NCBI RefSeq assembly: GCF_000760735.1 | Contig: NZ_JMEX01000004.1 | Location: 310,947-374,946 of the forward strand | Length of the DNA: 64,000 nt | Reading direction: 5' to 3' | Source: Rhodococcoides fascians A44A | GTDB lineage: Bacteria > Actinomycetota > Actinomycetes > Mycobacteriales > Mycobacteriaceae | Part shown: one piece after another, positions 27,738-36,936 of the stretch | How the letters are laid out: each line of letters begins with the position of its first letter | How positions within the stretch are numbered: position 1 is the stretch's first letter | Translations under genes and position numbers: made by a program | The notes under the pieces: model-generated | Databases searched by the model: none | Seen by the model: the letters and a program-made list of their open reading frames with translations, nothing else | What the model was told of the DNA's origin: nothing

Positions 27738-28537
27738 TACTTCGTCCTCTTCTTGTCGAGGGTCGTCATCAGCAACAGCACGATGACGGCGATTGCCATG
27801 AGGAGCGTCGATGCCGCATAGGCGCCCTGCTGGTTGAAGTCCTCGTACCTCGAATGAACCAACAGCGTCAGGGTCTGCGAGATGCCGGGAAGGTTGGTGG
27901 ACACCATGATCACAGCACCGAACTCACCGAGCGAACGTGCGACGGTCAACACGATCCCGTAGGTAAGACCCCAACGGATGGCGGGCAGGGTGATGCGCCA
28001 GAACGTCTGCAACGACGACGCGCCCAACGTCGACGCGGCTTCTTCCTGCTCCTCGCCGATCTCGTACAGAACCGGCTCCACCTCGCGAACCACGAACGGC
28101 AGCGTCACGAAGATGGTCGCGATGACCATGCCTGGAAGCGCGAAGATGACCGTGAAACCCAGGGTTTCGAGTCCACCGAACCAACCGTTCGCACCCCACA
28201 ACAGGATCAGTGCCACACCGATGACGACGGGTGACACCGCGAACGGAAGGTCGACTATCGCTTCGAGCACGCCTTTGCCGCGGAACCGACCGCGAACCAG
28301 AGCGAGCGCGGTGATGACACCGAAGACCACGTTCACCGGCACGACGATCGCCACGATCAGCAGCGACAGCTGCAAGGCGGATTGCGCTGCCGGAGTGGTG
28401 ATCAACCCCCAGAACTCGAGGAAGCCGTTCTCGAACGTGCGGTACAGAATGGCACCGAGCGGGAACAGCACGAGGGCAGCGAGATACAGCAACGCAATCG
28501 ACCGGAGCGACAGCTTGACCGGTAATCCGATCCTCAT
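27737..28537 (-). CDS. cysW: Sulfate ABC transporter permease CysW
   Basis: The 266-residue permease has six membrane segments with a BPD_transp_1 core. The coupling-helix motif is [21 protein letters not shown], containing the EAA...G consensus. [17 protein letters not shown] and [19 protein letters not shown] are characteristic of CysW. ATG at 28537 overlaps the cysT stop (ATGA). It pairs with CysT in the membrane. Confidence 0.96.
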   Translation of the reverse strand: MRIGLPVKLSLRSIALLYLAALVLFPLGAILYRTFENGFLEFWGLITTPAAQSALQLSLLIVAIVVPVNVVFGVITALALVRGRFRGKGVLEAIVDLPFAVSPVVIGVALILLWGANGWFGGLETLGFTVIFALPGMVIATIFVTLPFVVREVEPVLYEIGEEQEEAASTLGASSLQTFWRITLPAIRWGLTYGIVLTVARSLGEFGAVIMVSTNLPGISQTLTLLVHSRYEDFNQQGAYAASTLLMAIAVIVLLLMTTLDKKRTK

Positions 28538-29379
28538 CGAATCTGCTCCTCACGACGTGCCAGGCGATTGCCGACGATGCGCAGGACGAACAGAACCACG
28601 AACGCGAAAGCAAGCAACACGACCGAGATCGCGGCGGCGTCGACGGTCTGGTCGTACTCGATCAACTCGCGAATGTACTGCGAGGCGATCTGCGTGTCGC
28701 CCGGAATGTTGCCACCGATCAGCACGACCGAGCCGAATTCACCGATGGCCCTAGCGAAGGCGAGTCCGGTTCCGGTCAGCACGGACGGGAGCAGAACCGG
28801 CAGAATGATCGACCTGAAGATCGTCCAGTTGTTCGCGCCCAACGACGCCGCAGCTTCCTCGACCTCTTGATCCAACTCGATCAACACGGGCTGCACGGCA
28901 CGAACCACGAACGGCAGGGTGACGAACAGCAGTGCGACGACCACTGCGGGCTTGGTCGCGTTGAACACCAGGCCGATCGGGCTCGCCGGCCCGTACAGCG
29001 ACAGCAGAACGAGACTCGCCACGATTGTCGGCAGCGCGAACGGGAGATCGATCAACGCGTTCACGAACCGCTTGCCGGGGAACTCGTCACGAACGAGGAC
29101 CCACGCGATGAGAGTCCCGAGCACCATGTTCACCACCGCCGCAGCGACCGAGACGATCAGGGTCACCTCGAACGTCGCGATCGCGCGAGGTGCCGTGACC
29201 GCATCCCAGAAGCCGACGATGCCGTCGTCGAACGATTTCACGGTGAGCGCGGCGAGCGGCAGCAGCACGATGATGCTGAGCCACAACACCGCGACCCCGA
29301 GGCCGAGGGGTCCGACGGACCCCGGGCCACGAAACTTTCTGCCCCTACGTGGCGCGGGGTCGGTACGCGTCGTCGACAT
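28534..29379 (-). CDS. cysT: Sulfate ABC transporter permease CysT
   Basis: The 281-residue permease has six membrane segments after a basic cytoplasmic N terminus. The EAA loop reads EVEEAAASLGANNWTIFRSI, and the CysT-type segment ARAIGEFGSVVLIGGNIPG follows. DLPFALPTIVASLVLL is the conserved core helix. ATG at 29379 lies 5 bp after the subI stop codon. It works with CysW, CysA and the binding lipoprotein. Confidence 0.96.
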   Translation of the reverse strand: MSTTRTDPAPRRGRKFRGPGSVGPLGLGVAVLWLSIIVLLPLAALTVKSFDDGIVGFWDAVTAPRAIATFEVTLIVSVAAAVVNMVLGTLIAWVLVRDEFPGKRFVNALIDLPFALPTIVASLVLLSLYGPASPIGLVFNATKPAVVVALLFVTLPFVVRAVQPVLIELDQEVEEAAASLGANNWTIFRSIILPVLLPSVLTGTGLAFARAIGEFGSVVLIGGNIPGDTQIASQYIRELIEYDQTVDAAAISVVLLAFAFVVLFVLRIVGNRLARREEQIR

Positions 29380-29384
29380 GGTGG

Positions 29385-30407
29385 TTATTTGGTGTTCTCT
29401 TTGTAGATCGTCGTGATTGCGCCGGTGTCACCGAAGAGTTCGGCGTCCACGACGTCCCAGCCACCGAGATCGTCGATGGTGCGCAGGTTCTGCGGGGTGA
29501 AGAACTTGTCCGAGAACTCGGCGGCGATCTCCGGGTTGGTCGGGCGGAAGCCGGACTCGGCCCAGATGCGCTGGCCCTCGTCGGTGTAGATGAAGTCGTT
29601 GAGGGCGTTGGCCTTCTCCAGCTGTGAGCTCGAGTTCACGACGGCGACCGGGTTGTCGATTCGGAAGGTGTCGGCCACATCGACGTGCTCGACGGGCTGG
29701 CCCTGCTCCTCGATCAGCAGCGCTTCGTTCTCGTAGCTCAGCAACACGTCACCCTGTCCCTGCAGGAACGCCTCCGTGGCGGCGCGGCCCGATTCCGGCT
29801 GCACCGGAAAGTGTCCGGACACGAGCTGCTGGACGTAGTCGAGACCTGCCTGCTTGTCCTGACCGCCGTTGCTCTTGGCTGCGTACGGCGCCAGAAGGTT
29901 CCACTTGGCCGAACCGGAGCTGAGCGGGCTCGGGCTGATCACCTGAACGTCCGGCTTCAGCAGATCGTCCCAGGTCTGAATGTTCTTGGGGTTGCCCTCG
30001 CGCACCACCAGGGTCACGACCGAGCCGAAAGGCACACCGCCGTAAGCGTTCTCGTTCCAGTTCTCGTCGACCTTGCCGGCCTTCACGAGGCGCGTGACAT
30101 CCGGCTCGACGGAAAAGTTCACGATGTCCGCCGGAGCACCGTCGGCAACCTTGCGAGACTGATTGCCCGACGCACCGTAATCGGCGTTGATGGCGGTGTC
30201 CGTGCCGCCCTCGGTGGCCTCGAACGCAGGCCCGATGGCGTCCCACCCGTTCTTCGGCACCGCGTATCCGACGAGCGTCAGTGTCGAACCGCTGCTCGAC
30301 CCGCCTTCGGCTCCGACGGTATCGCTCGATCCTCCGCCGCATGCGGCGAGAACAAGCGTTCCCACGGCAGCGAAAGTGGTGAGCAGGTATCGAGAGTTGA
30401 GCCTCAT
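29385..30407 (-). CDS. subI: Sulfate-binding lipoprotein
   Basis: The 340-residue periplasmic receptor delivers sulfate to CysTWA. A lipoprotein signal peptide with lipobox LAAC (TLVLAACGGGSSD) anchors it. The mature part has the SBP family motifs GYAVPKNGWDAIGPAFEAT, DYGASGNQSRKVADGAPADI and FEVAL-type distal segments (GQGDVLLSYENEALL). ATG at 30407 gives the signal peptide at once; an upstream in-frame extension is rejected. It heads the transport operon, with 359 bp of non-coding sequence upstream. Confidence 0.96.
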   Translation of the reverse strand: MRLNSRYLLTTFAAVGTLVLAACGGGSSDTVGAEGGSSSGSTLTLVGYAVPKNGWDAIGPAFEATEGGTDTAINADYGASGNQSRKVADGAPADIVNFSVEPDVTRLVKAGKVDENWNENAYGGVPFGSVVTLVVREGNPKNIQTWDDLLKPDVQVISPSPLSSGSAKWNLLAPYAAKSNGGQDKQAGLDYVQQLVSGHFPVQPESGRAATEAFLQGQGDVLLSYENEALLIEEQGQPVEHVDVADTFRIDNPVAVVNSSSQLEKANALNDFIYTDEGQRIWAESGFRPTNPEIAAEFSDKFFTPQNLRTIDDLGGWDVVDAELFGDTGAITTIYKENTK

Positions 30408-30766
30408 CGAGAAGTGCCTTTCATCGAATGTGAATCTGATTGGTCGTTGACGAGATCCGTAGAACAATCGAAGACCGCGCCCACCTGCGTCGCTCTTACC
30501 CAGCCGATGGCACGGTGAAGCGTCCGTGGCGCACGCACGAGGAATCCGAGACCTCGTAGCGCACATTTGTCAGCCGCAGGAAGGTAAGGTCCGGTCAGGC
30601 GGGCGAATCAGGACGCGGATCGACAACAGTCGATATCCGCGACTGCAAGCATGCCGACCGCGATCAACGCCAGTTCATGGCGGACCCGGTACTCGGCAGC
30701 GGCAGACACGGACAGAAATCTAGCAGAGGAACCCGGCGGACTCTAATTGCGCGGGCACGCGTGCGA
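30408..30766. other. Intergenic region upstream of subI
   Basis: About 360 bp hold no convincing gene. An open frame in phase with subI extends to an ATG at 30566 and contains three Cys codons, but it has no stop before subI and no promoter at leaderless spacing. The sulfate transport promoter must lie here; I could not assign -35 and -10 boxes. No copy of the CTATTTACC palindrome seen before sirA was found. Confidence 0.5.
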
Positions 30767-30844
30767 TCACCTGGTCAGAAACCATGCCAGAACGACGAGT
30801 ACGAGCAGTGCGATCAGGGCCAGCGTGACCCTCGACTTCGGCAT
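30767..30844 (-). CDS. 25-residue single-pass membrane peptide
   Basis: The ORF encodes a short basic start (MPKSR), one hydrophobic helix of about 18 residues (TLALIALLVLVVLAWF) and the end LTR. Its ATG overlaps the stop of the 72-codon gene upstream (TGATG), strong evidence of coupled translation. Single-pass peptides of this size often stabilise membrane complexes, but no partner is known. It is too short for standard gene callers and is likely unannotated in relatives. Confidence 0.6.
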   Translation of the reverse strand: MPKSRVTLALIALLVLVVLAWFLTR

Positions 30845-31062
30845 CAATGACCTTCCGCAACGGGCGACTCGGACGCATCCTTCTCGGCACGCGCGTCACG
30901 TCCGAGGGCATGGAGCACAGCAGCCAGAACTCGATCGAACACCCGAGCCGATCCCAGCGCAGCCGGAACTAAAACGAGCAGGACGACGAGCGACTGCGGC
31001 ACGAATGGCAGCCCGGTGATCCACAGCTCGATCCCGTCCCACCACGTTGCCACTGCATGCAC
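30844..31062 (-). CDS. Small membrane protein (Rv2401A-like position)
   Basis: The 72-residue protein starts with GTG at 31062 and has an amphipathic WWDGIELWITGLPFVPQ segment, a hydrophobic helix (SLVVLLVLVPAALGSARVF) and a charged C-terminal tail. TAGGCT at 31070-31075 ends 7 bases upstream of the GTG, so the mRNA is probably leaderless. The place, next to trehalase and the sulfate transport operon, matches that of the small membrane protein Rv2401A. Function unknown. It is coupled to the 25-residue peptide downstream. Confidence 0.75.
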   Translation of the reverse strand: MHAVATWWDGIELWITGLPFVPQSLVVLLVLVPAALGSARVFDRVLAAVLHALGRDARAEKDASESPVAEGH

Positions 31063-31146
31063 GAACCTCAGCCTAGAGGGCACGTGCGCCACGCCGAAAA
31101 TCGCCACCGGTGGACGCCGGGCACCGGTGGCGTCGATGATTGAGCG

Positions 31147-33189
31147 ATGACGGCCTTCGACGAACGTTCCACCGTGGTGCCCGTGCCCGACGATTCGATT
31201 CCCCGACCAGGCTCTCCCGACGGCGACGGCCTTGACCCGCAGGGAGTGTTGTCGAGTACCGAAGCGCCGGTGTCGACCATCACCACCGGCCGAAGCGCAT
31301 TTCCTCCGATCGATGATTACGCGTTTCTCTCCGACTGCGAGACAACGTGCCTGATCGCTCGCAACGGCTCCGTCGAGTGGATGTGCGTTCCCCGTCCCGA
31401 CTCCCCCAGCATTTTCGGTGCCGTTCTCGATCGGAGCGCCGGACACTTCCGCGTCGGCCCCTACGGCCAATCGGTTCCCGCCGCGCGCCGCTACCTGCCC
31501 GGTGGATTGATCGTCGAGACCACGTGGCAGACCGAGACGGGCTGGCTCGTCGTCCGTGATGCATTGGTGATGGGGCCCTGGCACAACACCGATCAACGCT
31601 CACGAACACACAAGCGGGCCCCGTCGGACTGGGATGCGGAACACATTCTGCTGCGCACCGTCAAGTGTGTCAGCGGCACCGTCGAACTCGAGATGAGTTG
31701 CGAGCCGGCGTTCGACTACCACCGCGCGCCCGCCCGCTGGGAGTACACGGGAAAGGTGTACGAGGAGGCGACGGCGACGTGCGAGGCCAGCTCGGTCGGT
31801 GACCAACCGACGTTGAAGCTCACCACCAACCTCCGGATCGGCATCGAGGGTCGCGAGGCGCGCGCACGCACCCGAATGACCGAGGGCGACAACATCTTCG
31901 TGGCACTGTCCTGGTCGGATCTGCCCGCACCGCAGACGTTCGAGGAAGCGGCGGACAAGATGTGGCGCACGTCCGAGTGCTGGCGCCAGTGGATCACCAT
32001 CGGCCGCTTCCCCGATCACCCGTGGCGCGGCTACCTGCAGCGCAGCGCGCTCGCCCTGAAGGGGTTGACGTACGCACCCACCGGCGCCCTGCTGGCGGCG
32101 TCGACGACGTCGTTGCCGGAGACTCCTGGAGGAGAACGCAACTGGGACTATCGCTATGCGTGGGTACGCGATTCGACGTTCGCCCTGTGGGGGCTCTACA
32201 CCCTCGGACTCGACCGTGAGGCGAACGACTTCTTCTCGTTCATGTCCGACGTGTCGATGACCGAGGACGGCAAAGCCAATCCGCTGCAGGTGATGTACGG
32301 CATCGGCGGCGAGAAGACGCTGGAGGAAAGCGAGCTGTCCCACCTGTCCGGGTACGACGGCGCAAAGCCGGTCCGAATCGGCAACGGTGCCTACAACCAG
32401 GAGCAGCACGACATCTGGGGCACCATGCTGGATTCGGTGTACCTGCACGTCAAGTCACGCGAACACGTTCCGGAGTCTCTGTGGCCGCTGCTCAAGCGTC
32501 AGGTCGAGGAGGCCATCGCCAACTGGCGGAAACCGGACCGCGGCATCTGGGAGGTGCGCGGCGAGCCGCAGCACTTCACCTCGTCGAAGGTGATGTGTTG
32601 GGTGGCGCTCGATCGGGGCGCGAAGCTCGCGTCCATCCACGGCGAGACCGACTACGCGGACCAGTGGAACGAGATCGCCGACGAGATCAAGGCCGACATT
32701 CTCGAACACGGCGTCGACGACCGCGGTGTGCTGACGCAGCGGTACGGACACGAGTCGCTCGATGCCTCCCTGCTGCTGGTTCCGCTGCTTCGCTTCCTCC
32801 CCGCGGACGATCATCGCGTGCGGGCAACGGTCCTGGCGATCGCCGACGAACTGACCGTCGACGGCTTGGTCCTGCGGTACATGGTGGACACCACCGACGA
32901 CGGTCTGGAGGGCGAGGAGGGAACGTTCACCATCTGCTCGTTCTGGCTCGTGTCCGCGCTCGTCGAGATCGGTGAGCTCGCCCGCGCGAAGCACCTGTGC
33001 GAACGGTTGTTGGGGTACGCCAGCCCGCTCAAGCTCTACGCGGAGGAAATCGACGCGAGGTCGGGACGGCACCTGGGCAACTTCCCGCAGGCATTCACTC
33101 ACCTGGCGCTGATCAACGCGGTCGTCCACGTGATCCGCGCGGAGGAAGCCCAGGCCGCCGGCCACTTCCAGCCGGCACACACCAACTGA
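31147..33189 (+). CDS. treH: GH15-family trehalase
   Basis: This 680-residue (alpha/alpha)6-barrel hydrolase splits trehalose; the mycobacterial homologue (Rv2402, MSMEG_4535) is a proven phosphate-dependent trehalase. An N-terminal beta-sandwich (FPPIDDYAFLSDCETTCLIA, GSVEWMCVPRPDSPS) precedes the catalytic domain. There ERNWDYRYAWVRDSTFAL and EGTFTICSFW mark the two catalytic-acid regions of GH15. About 50 unconserved residues lead the protein. No signal peptide, so cytosolic. ATG at 31147; the gene ends just before a hairpin shared with the converging gene. Confidence 0.93.
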   Translation: MTAFDERSTVVPVPDDSIPRPGSPDGDGLDPQGVLSSTEAPVSTITTGRSAFPPIDDYAFLSDCETTCLIARNGSVEWMCVPRPDSPSIFGAVLDRSAGHFRVGPYGQSVPAARRYLPGGLIVETTWQTETGWLVVRDALVMGPWHNTDQRSRTHKRAPSDWDAEHILLRTVKCVSGTVELEMSCEPAFDYHRAPARWEYTGKVYEEATATCEASSVGDQPTLKLTTNLRIGIEGREARARTRMTEGDNIFVALSWSDLPAPQTFEEAADKMWRTSECWRQWITIGRFPDHPWRGYLQRSALALKGLTYAPTGALLAASTTSLPETPGGERNWDYRYAWVRDSTFALWGLYTLGLDREANDFFSFMSDVSMTEDGKANPLQVMYGIGGEKTLEESELSHLSGYDGAKPVRIGNGAYNQEQHDIWGTMLDSVYLHVKSREHVPESLWPLLKRQVEEAIANWRKPDRGIWEVRGEPQHFTSSKVMCWVALDRGAKLASIHGETDYADQWNEIADEIKADILEHGVDDRGVLTQRYGHESLDASLLLVPLLRFLPADDHRVRATVLAIADELTVDGLVLRYMVDTTDDGLEGEEGTFTICSFWLVSALVEIGELARAKHLCERLLGYASPLKLYAEEIDARSGRHLGNFPQAFTHLALINAVVHVIRAEEAQAAGHFQPAHTN

Positions 33190-33190
33190 C

Positions 33191-33231
33191 GTGCGTGGAA
33201 ATGTAGGCCCAGGCCTACATTTTCCACCCAC
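33191..33231. terminator. Long hairpin between converging treH and nitronate monooxygenase genes
   Basis: The left arm, from 33191 (GTGCGTGGAAATGTAGGCC), pairs with 33212-33231 with one mismatch and one bulged base around a 2-nt centre. The outer arm repeats the hairpin at 2136-2175. It begins 2 bp after the treH stop, as expected for a bidirectional terminator. No T-run. Confidence 0.65.
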
Positions 33232-33247
33232 AACGACAGTGGTCGAC

Positions 33248-34252
33248 TCACTGCAACTGGGTCGCCCATTCCGCCATCAGGTCCGTCGCCGACGCCGCGC
33301 GTGCGCGTCGGTGACCGGTTCCGGCCCACATCGACAGCGCCGACGGGTCCCCGGCTGCACCGGACTTCGCGCGCATCGGAGCGGTCAGGTAGTGCAGGTC
33401 CGGGTACGCGAGCGGGGCGTCACCGGAGTGATCTCGCATGAACTCGTTGACGATTCCGCGCGCGGGGCGTCCCGAGAATGCGCGGGTCACGGCGGTCTCT
33501 TCGGTGGCGGTCAGCTGCTCTCGGTGGACCGGTCGCGTTCCCGCTTCGGCCGTGTTCAGAAACGCCGTGCCCAGCTGAGCAGCGTGCGCCGCTCCGGATT
33601 TCAACAGCGGTGCAACGTCGTTGCCGTCCATCAGGCCGCCCGCAGCGATACGAGGCAGAGCGGACGCCCGCCGCACCACCTCGAGCAGCTCCGCCAACGG
33701 TTCCTCGGGAGCCGAGCCGTCGAAGCTTCCGCGGTGTCCACCGGCCTCGGGACCTTGGACGATCAGCGCGTCGACGCCGTTGGCCTCGGCTTCCTCGGCT
33801 TCGCGTGCGGAGGTCACCGTGCACCACACTTCGGTGCCGACCTCGTGGAGAGCGGCAACTTCCGCCGTGTCGAACGTCCCGAACGTACTCGACACGAGTG
33901 GAACCGGATTCTGCACCAGCCAGCGGAACTTCTCCGGGTAGAAATCGTCACGCCTGGTCAGTTCACCGCGTGGAGCGTCGTACTTCTCCAGCCACGGTGC
34001 GATTCGATCGGCGTACGCGTCGACATCAGCACCGGAGGGGTCGTCGGGAAGGAACAGGTTGACGCCGAACAGGACCTCTCGCAGCGAATCCACCTTCGCC
34101 GCGAAAGCGTCCAGGTCGAGCAGTGCGCCGGCCAGCATGCCGAGGCCTCCGGCCCGCGAGACCGCGGCAGCCAGCTCAGGAGTGGACGGTCCGCCTGCCA
34201 TCGGCGCACTGATGATCGGAATGGTCAGTTCGTTCAGGAGTCTCGTCGTCAC
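33248..34252 (-). CDS. Nitronate monooxygenase (2-nitropropane dioxygenase-like)
   Basis: The 334-residue FMN TIM-barrel enzyme starts with PIISAPMAGGPSTPELAAAV, the family N terminus. VQGPEAGGHRGSF contains the conserved His/Gly FMN loop, and RIAAGGLMDGNDVAPLLKSGA the second phosphate-binding loop. Class members oxidise alkyl nitronates or propionate-3-nitronate and protect against these toxins. The start is GTG at 34252, 22 bp after lepA. Both are on the minus strand, but lepA lies upstream with only a short gap, so co-transcription is possible. Confidence 0.9.
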   Translation of the reverse strand: MTTRLLNELTIPIISAPMAGGPSTPELAAAVSRAGGLGMLAGALLDLDAFAAKVDSLREVLFGVNLFLPDDPSGADVDAYADRIAPWLEKYDAPRGELTRRDDFYPEKFRWLVQNPVPLVSSTFGTFDTAEVAALHEVGTEVWCTVTSAREAEEAEANGVDALIVQGPEAGGHRGSFDGSAPEEPLAELLEVVRRASALPRIAAGGLMDGNDVAPLLKSGAAHAAQLGTAFLNTAEAGTRPVHREQLTATEETAVTRAFSGRPARGIVNEFMRDHSGDAPLAYPDLHYLTAPMRAKSGAAGDPSALSMWAGTGHRRARAASATDLMAEWATQLQ

Positions 34253-34274
34253 ACTCCGTGAAACTACTCCGTGA

Positions 34275-36116
34275 CTATTTCTTGGGCTTGTCCGCCGACG
34301 ACTCCGAGGACAGTGCAGCGACGAATGCTTCCTGCGGCACGTCCACGCGACCGATCGTCTTCATGCGCTTCTTGCCTTCCTTCTGCTTCTCGAGCAGTTT
34401 GCGCTTACGGCTGATGTCACCGCCGTAGCACTTGGCGAGAACGTCCTTACGGATCGCTCGAATGTTCTCGCGGGCAATGATTCTGGATCCGATCGCAGCC
34501 TGGATGGGCACCTCGAACTGCTGACGAGGAATCAGTTCCTTGAGTTTGGTCGTCATCTTGTTGCCGTACGCGGCTGCGGCGTCCTTGTGCACGATCGCCG
34601 AGAACGCGTCGACGGCCTCGCCCTGCAGCAGGATGTCGACCTTGACGAGCGCCGCACTCTGCTCGCCGACCTCCTCGTAGTCGAGGCTGGCGTAGCCGCG
34701 GGTGCGCGACTTCAGGATGTCGAAGAAGTCGAAGATGATCTCGGCCATGGGGATGGTGTAGCGGAGCTCGACACGCGTTTCGGACAGGTAATCCATGCCG
34801 CCGAGCTCGCCACGCCTCCCCTGGCACAGTTCCATGATGGATCCGATGAACTCGCTCGGGGAGATGATGGTGCACTTGACCATCGGCTCGAACACGTCGC
34901 GTGTCTTGCCTTCCGGCCAGTACGACGGGTTGGTCACGATGTGCTCGGCGCCGTCCTCCATCTCCACTCGGTATACCACGTTGGGTGAGGTGGAGATCAG
35001 GTCCAGGTTGAACTCCCGCTCGAGACGCTCGCGGGTGATCTCCATGTGCAGCAGACCGAGGAAGCCGCAACGGAAACCGAAGCCGAGCGCCACGGACGTC
35101 TCGGGCTCGTAGGTCAGTGCTGCGTCGTTCAGCTGCAGCTTTTCGAGTGCATCGCGCAGGTCCGGATAGTCGGACCCGTCGAGGGGATAGAGCCCGGAGT
35201 ACACCATCGGCCGCGGCTCGCGGTATCCGGTCAGAGGTTCCGTCGCGCCCTTGCGTGCCGTGGTGACGGTGTCACCGACCTTCGACTGACGCACATCCTT
35301 GACGCCCGTGATGAGGTACCCCACCTCGCCGACGCCCAGGCCCTTGGTCGCCTTCGGATCCGGCGACACGATGCCGACCTCGAGAAGCTCGTGTGTCGAC
35401 CCCGTCGACATCATCGTGACCTTCTCACGAGGATTCAACGCACCATCGACGACACGAACATAGGTCACGACGCCGCGGTACGTGTCGTAGACGGAGTCGA
35501 AGATCATCGCGCGGGCCGGGCCGTCGGCGTCACCGACGGGAGCAGGCACCTGCTTGACGACCTCGTTCAGCAACTCCTCGACACCGACACCCGTTTTGCC
35601 CGACACGCGCAGGACGTCGTCCGGCTCGCAGCCGATGATGTGAGCGATCTCCGCGGCATAGCGATCCGGATCGGCAGCAGGCAGGTCGATCTTGTTGAGC
35701 ACAGGAATGATCGTCAGCTCTTTGTCGAGCGCCAGGTACAGGTTCGCGAGCGTCTGAGCCTCGATACCCTGCGCTGCGTCGACGAGCAGAACAGCACCCT
35801 CACACGCCTCGAGAGCACGAGACACCTCGTACGTGAAGTCGACGTGACCAGGTGTGTCGATCAGGTGGAGAACGAACTCTTCACCATCGACGACCCACGG
35901 CAGGCGCACGTTCTGCGCCTTGATCGTGATGCCACGTTCACGCTCGATGTCCATGCGGTCGAGGTACTGAGCACGCATCGACCGATCGTCGACGACGCCC
36001 GTGAGCTGCAGCATCCGGTCAGCCAGCGTCGACTTGCCGTGGTCGATGTGGGCAATGATGCAGAAGTTCCTGATCCGTGCGGGGTCAGTGAACGTCGTGT
36101 CGGCGAAGCTGGGCAC
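34275..36116 (-). CDS. lepA: Elongation factor 4 (LepA)
   Basis: The 613-residue translational GTPase back-translocates or rescues stalled ribosomes. It has G1 [10 protein letters not shown], the switch region [12 protein letters not shown]3 DTPGHVDF and G4 NKIDLP, then EF-G-like domains and the LepA-specific C terminus ([25 protein letters not shown]). GTG at 36116 was chosen because AAAGGA lies six bases upstream and the family N terminus ([20 protein letters not shown]) begins there. Longer in-frame starts would translate the tandem repeat upstream and are rejected. Confidence 0.97.
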   Translation of the reverse strand: MPSFADTTFTDPARIRNFCIIAHIDHGKSTLADRMLQLTGVVDDRSMRAQYLDRMDIERERGITIKAQNVRLPWVVDGEEFVLHLIDTPGHVDFTYEVSRALEACEGAVLLVDAAQGIEAQTLANLYLALDKELTIIPVLNKIDLPAADPDRYAAEIAHIIGCEPDDVLRVSGKTGVGVEELLNEVVKQVPAPVGDADGPARAMIFDSVYDTYRGVVTYVRVVDGALNPREKVTMMSTGSTHELLEVGIVSPDPKATKGLGVGEVGYLITGVKDVRQSKVGDTVTTARKGATEPLTGYREPRPMVYSGLYPLDGSDYPDLRDALEKLQLNDAALTYEPETSVALGFGFRCGFLGLLHMEITRERLEREFNLDLISTSPNVVYRVEMEDGAEHIVTNPSYWPEGKTRDVFEPMVKCTIISPSEFIGSIMELCQGRRGELGGMDYLSETRVELRYTIPMAEIIFDFFDILKSRTRGYASLDYEEVGEQSAALVKVDILLQGEAVDAFSAIVHKDAAAAYGNKMTTKLKELIPRQQFEVPIQAAIGSRIIARENIRAIRKDVLAKCYGGDISRKRKLLEKQKEGKKRMKTIGRVDVPQEAFVAALSSESSADKPKK

Positions 36117-36170
36117 TCGTATCCTTTGCTGGCGCTTGCAAGAGAGAACCCGACTATCGTCCCACAGGCC

Positions 36171-36313
36171 CATTCCACAGCCTCCACTCCCGCCCGCCCC
36201 CACCAAGGTCGTTCCGCAGGCTCCACTCCCACCCACCCCACCAAGGTCGTTCCGCAGGCTCCACTCCCGCCCGCCCCCCAAGGTCGTTCCGCAGGCTCCA
36301 CTCCCGCCCGCCC
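36171..36313. repeat. Tandem repeat upstream of lepA, about 38-bp unit
   Basis: Four copies, one degenerate, of a unit with core GGTCGTTCCGCAGGCTCCAC followed by pyrimidine-rich CCCGCCCGCCCC. Copies begin at about 36171 (degenerate), 36205, 36243 and 36280, with lengths of 37-38 bp. The same core, reverse-complemented, forms the array at 58711-58824. It fills most of the 247 bp between the divergent lepA and pemK-like genes and is expected to contain their promoters. Confidence 0.9.
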
Positions 36314-36363
36314 ATGTCCTGGCTCGACGGGTTCCGCGGGCCGGGTCGCTAAACTCGACGCTC

Positions 36364-36927
36364 ATGGCGGGCAACTGGAGCAAATTGGGCAAGCAACTCG
36401 GGAAAATTGCGCTACGGGAGGGCCCGAGACTGTTTCGCCAATTGCAGAATTCCGGCGCCCTGCAGAAGGGCAAGGACGCGATTGCCGGGAACTCGTCGCC
36501 GGCACCCGGCCCCACGCCGGGTCGCCCGGTGGCGTCGAAGACCGTTCCGACGGCCCATCGAGCGCGTCGGGTCGAGTACTCCCCCGATCTCGACGGCAAG
36601 GCCGATCCCGGTGAGATCGTGTGGACGTGGGTCACGTACGAGGAGGATGCGAGTCAGGGCAAGGACCGCCCGGTGCTCGTCGTCGGCCGTGACGGACAGA
36701 CCCTTCTCGGGTTGATGCTGTCCAGCCAGGACAAGCGCGACGGTGACCCGGATTGGGTGTCGATCGGGTCGGGGTCGTGGGATGCGGAAGGTCGGCCGAG
36801 TTGGATCAGGCTCGACCGTGTTCTCGACGTGCCGGAGAGCGGCATCCGGCGTGAGGGCGCCATCCTGGCCAAGGGAAAGTTCGACGCCGTCGCCGCCCGT
36901 CTGCGTAAGGATTACAGCTGGTCCTGA
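36364..36927 (+). CDS. PemK/MazF-like protein with N-terminal extension
   Basis: The 187-residue protein ends in a PemK/MazF-type beta-barrel (about 70-187): [25 protein letters not shown], then TLLGLMLSS and [14 protein letters not shown]. The first 65 residues (basic, then Pro- and Ala-rich) have no counterpart in true MazF toxins. No antitoxin gene lies beside it; neighbours are lepA and an aquaporin. The mycobacterial homologue is Rv2405. It may be a domesticated, non-toxic family member. ATG at 36364. Confidence 0.85.
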   Translation: MAGNWSKLGKQLGKIALREGPRLFRQLQNSGALQKGKDAIAGNSSPAPGPTPGRPVASKTVPTAHRARRVEYSPDLDGKADPGEIVWTWVTYEEDASQGKDRPVLVVGRDGQTLLGLMLSSQDKRDGDPDWVSIGSGSWDAEGRPSWIRLDRVLDVPESGIRREGAILAKGKFDAVAARLRKDYSWS

Positions 36928-36936
36928 CCGGCACGG

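Noticed and set aside
30407-30566. Possible Cys-containing leader upstream of subI (three Cys codons)
   Set aside because: The frame has no stop codon and runs into subI, no leaderless promoter spacing is seen, and Cys codons are spread out and not clustered.
36171-36313. CRISPR array
   Set aside because: Units are contiguous with no unique spacers and there are no cas genes in the window.
35046-36614. Plus-strand frame of 522 codons over lepA and its repeat
   Set aside because: Mostly antisense to LepA and then reads through the tandem repeat; the real plus-strand gene begins at 36364 in another frame.
34275-36635. LepA starting at the far upstream ATG (786 codons)
   Set aside because: The extra 173 residues translate the tandem repeat and non-conserved sequence; GTG 36116 has a good ribosome site.
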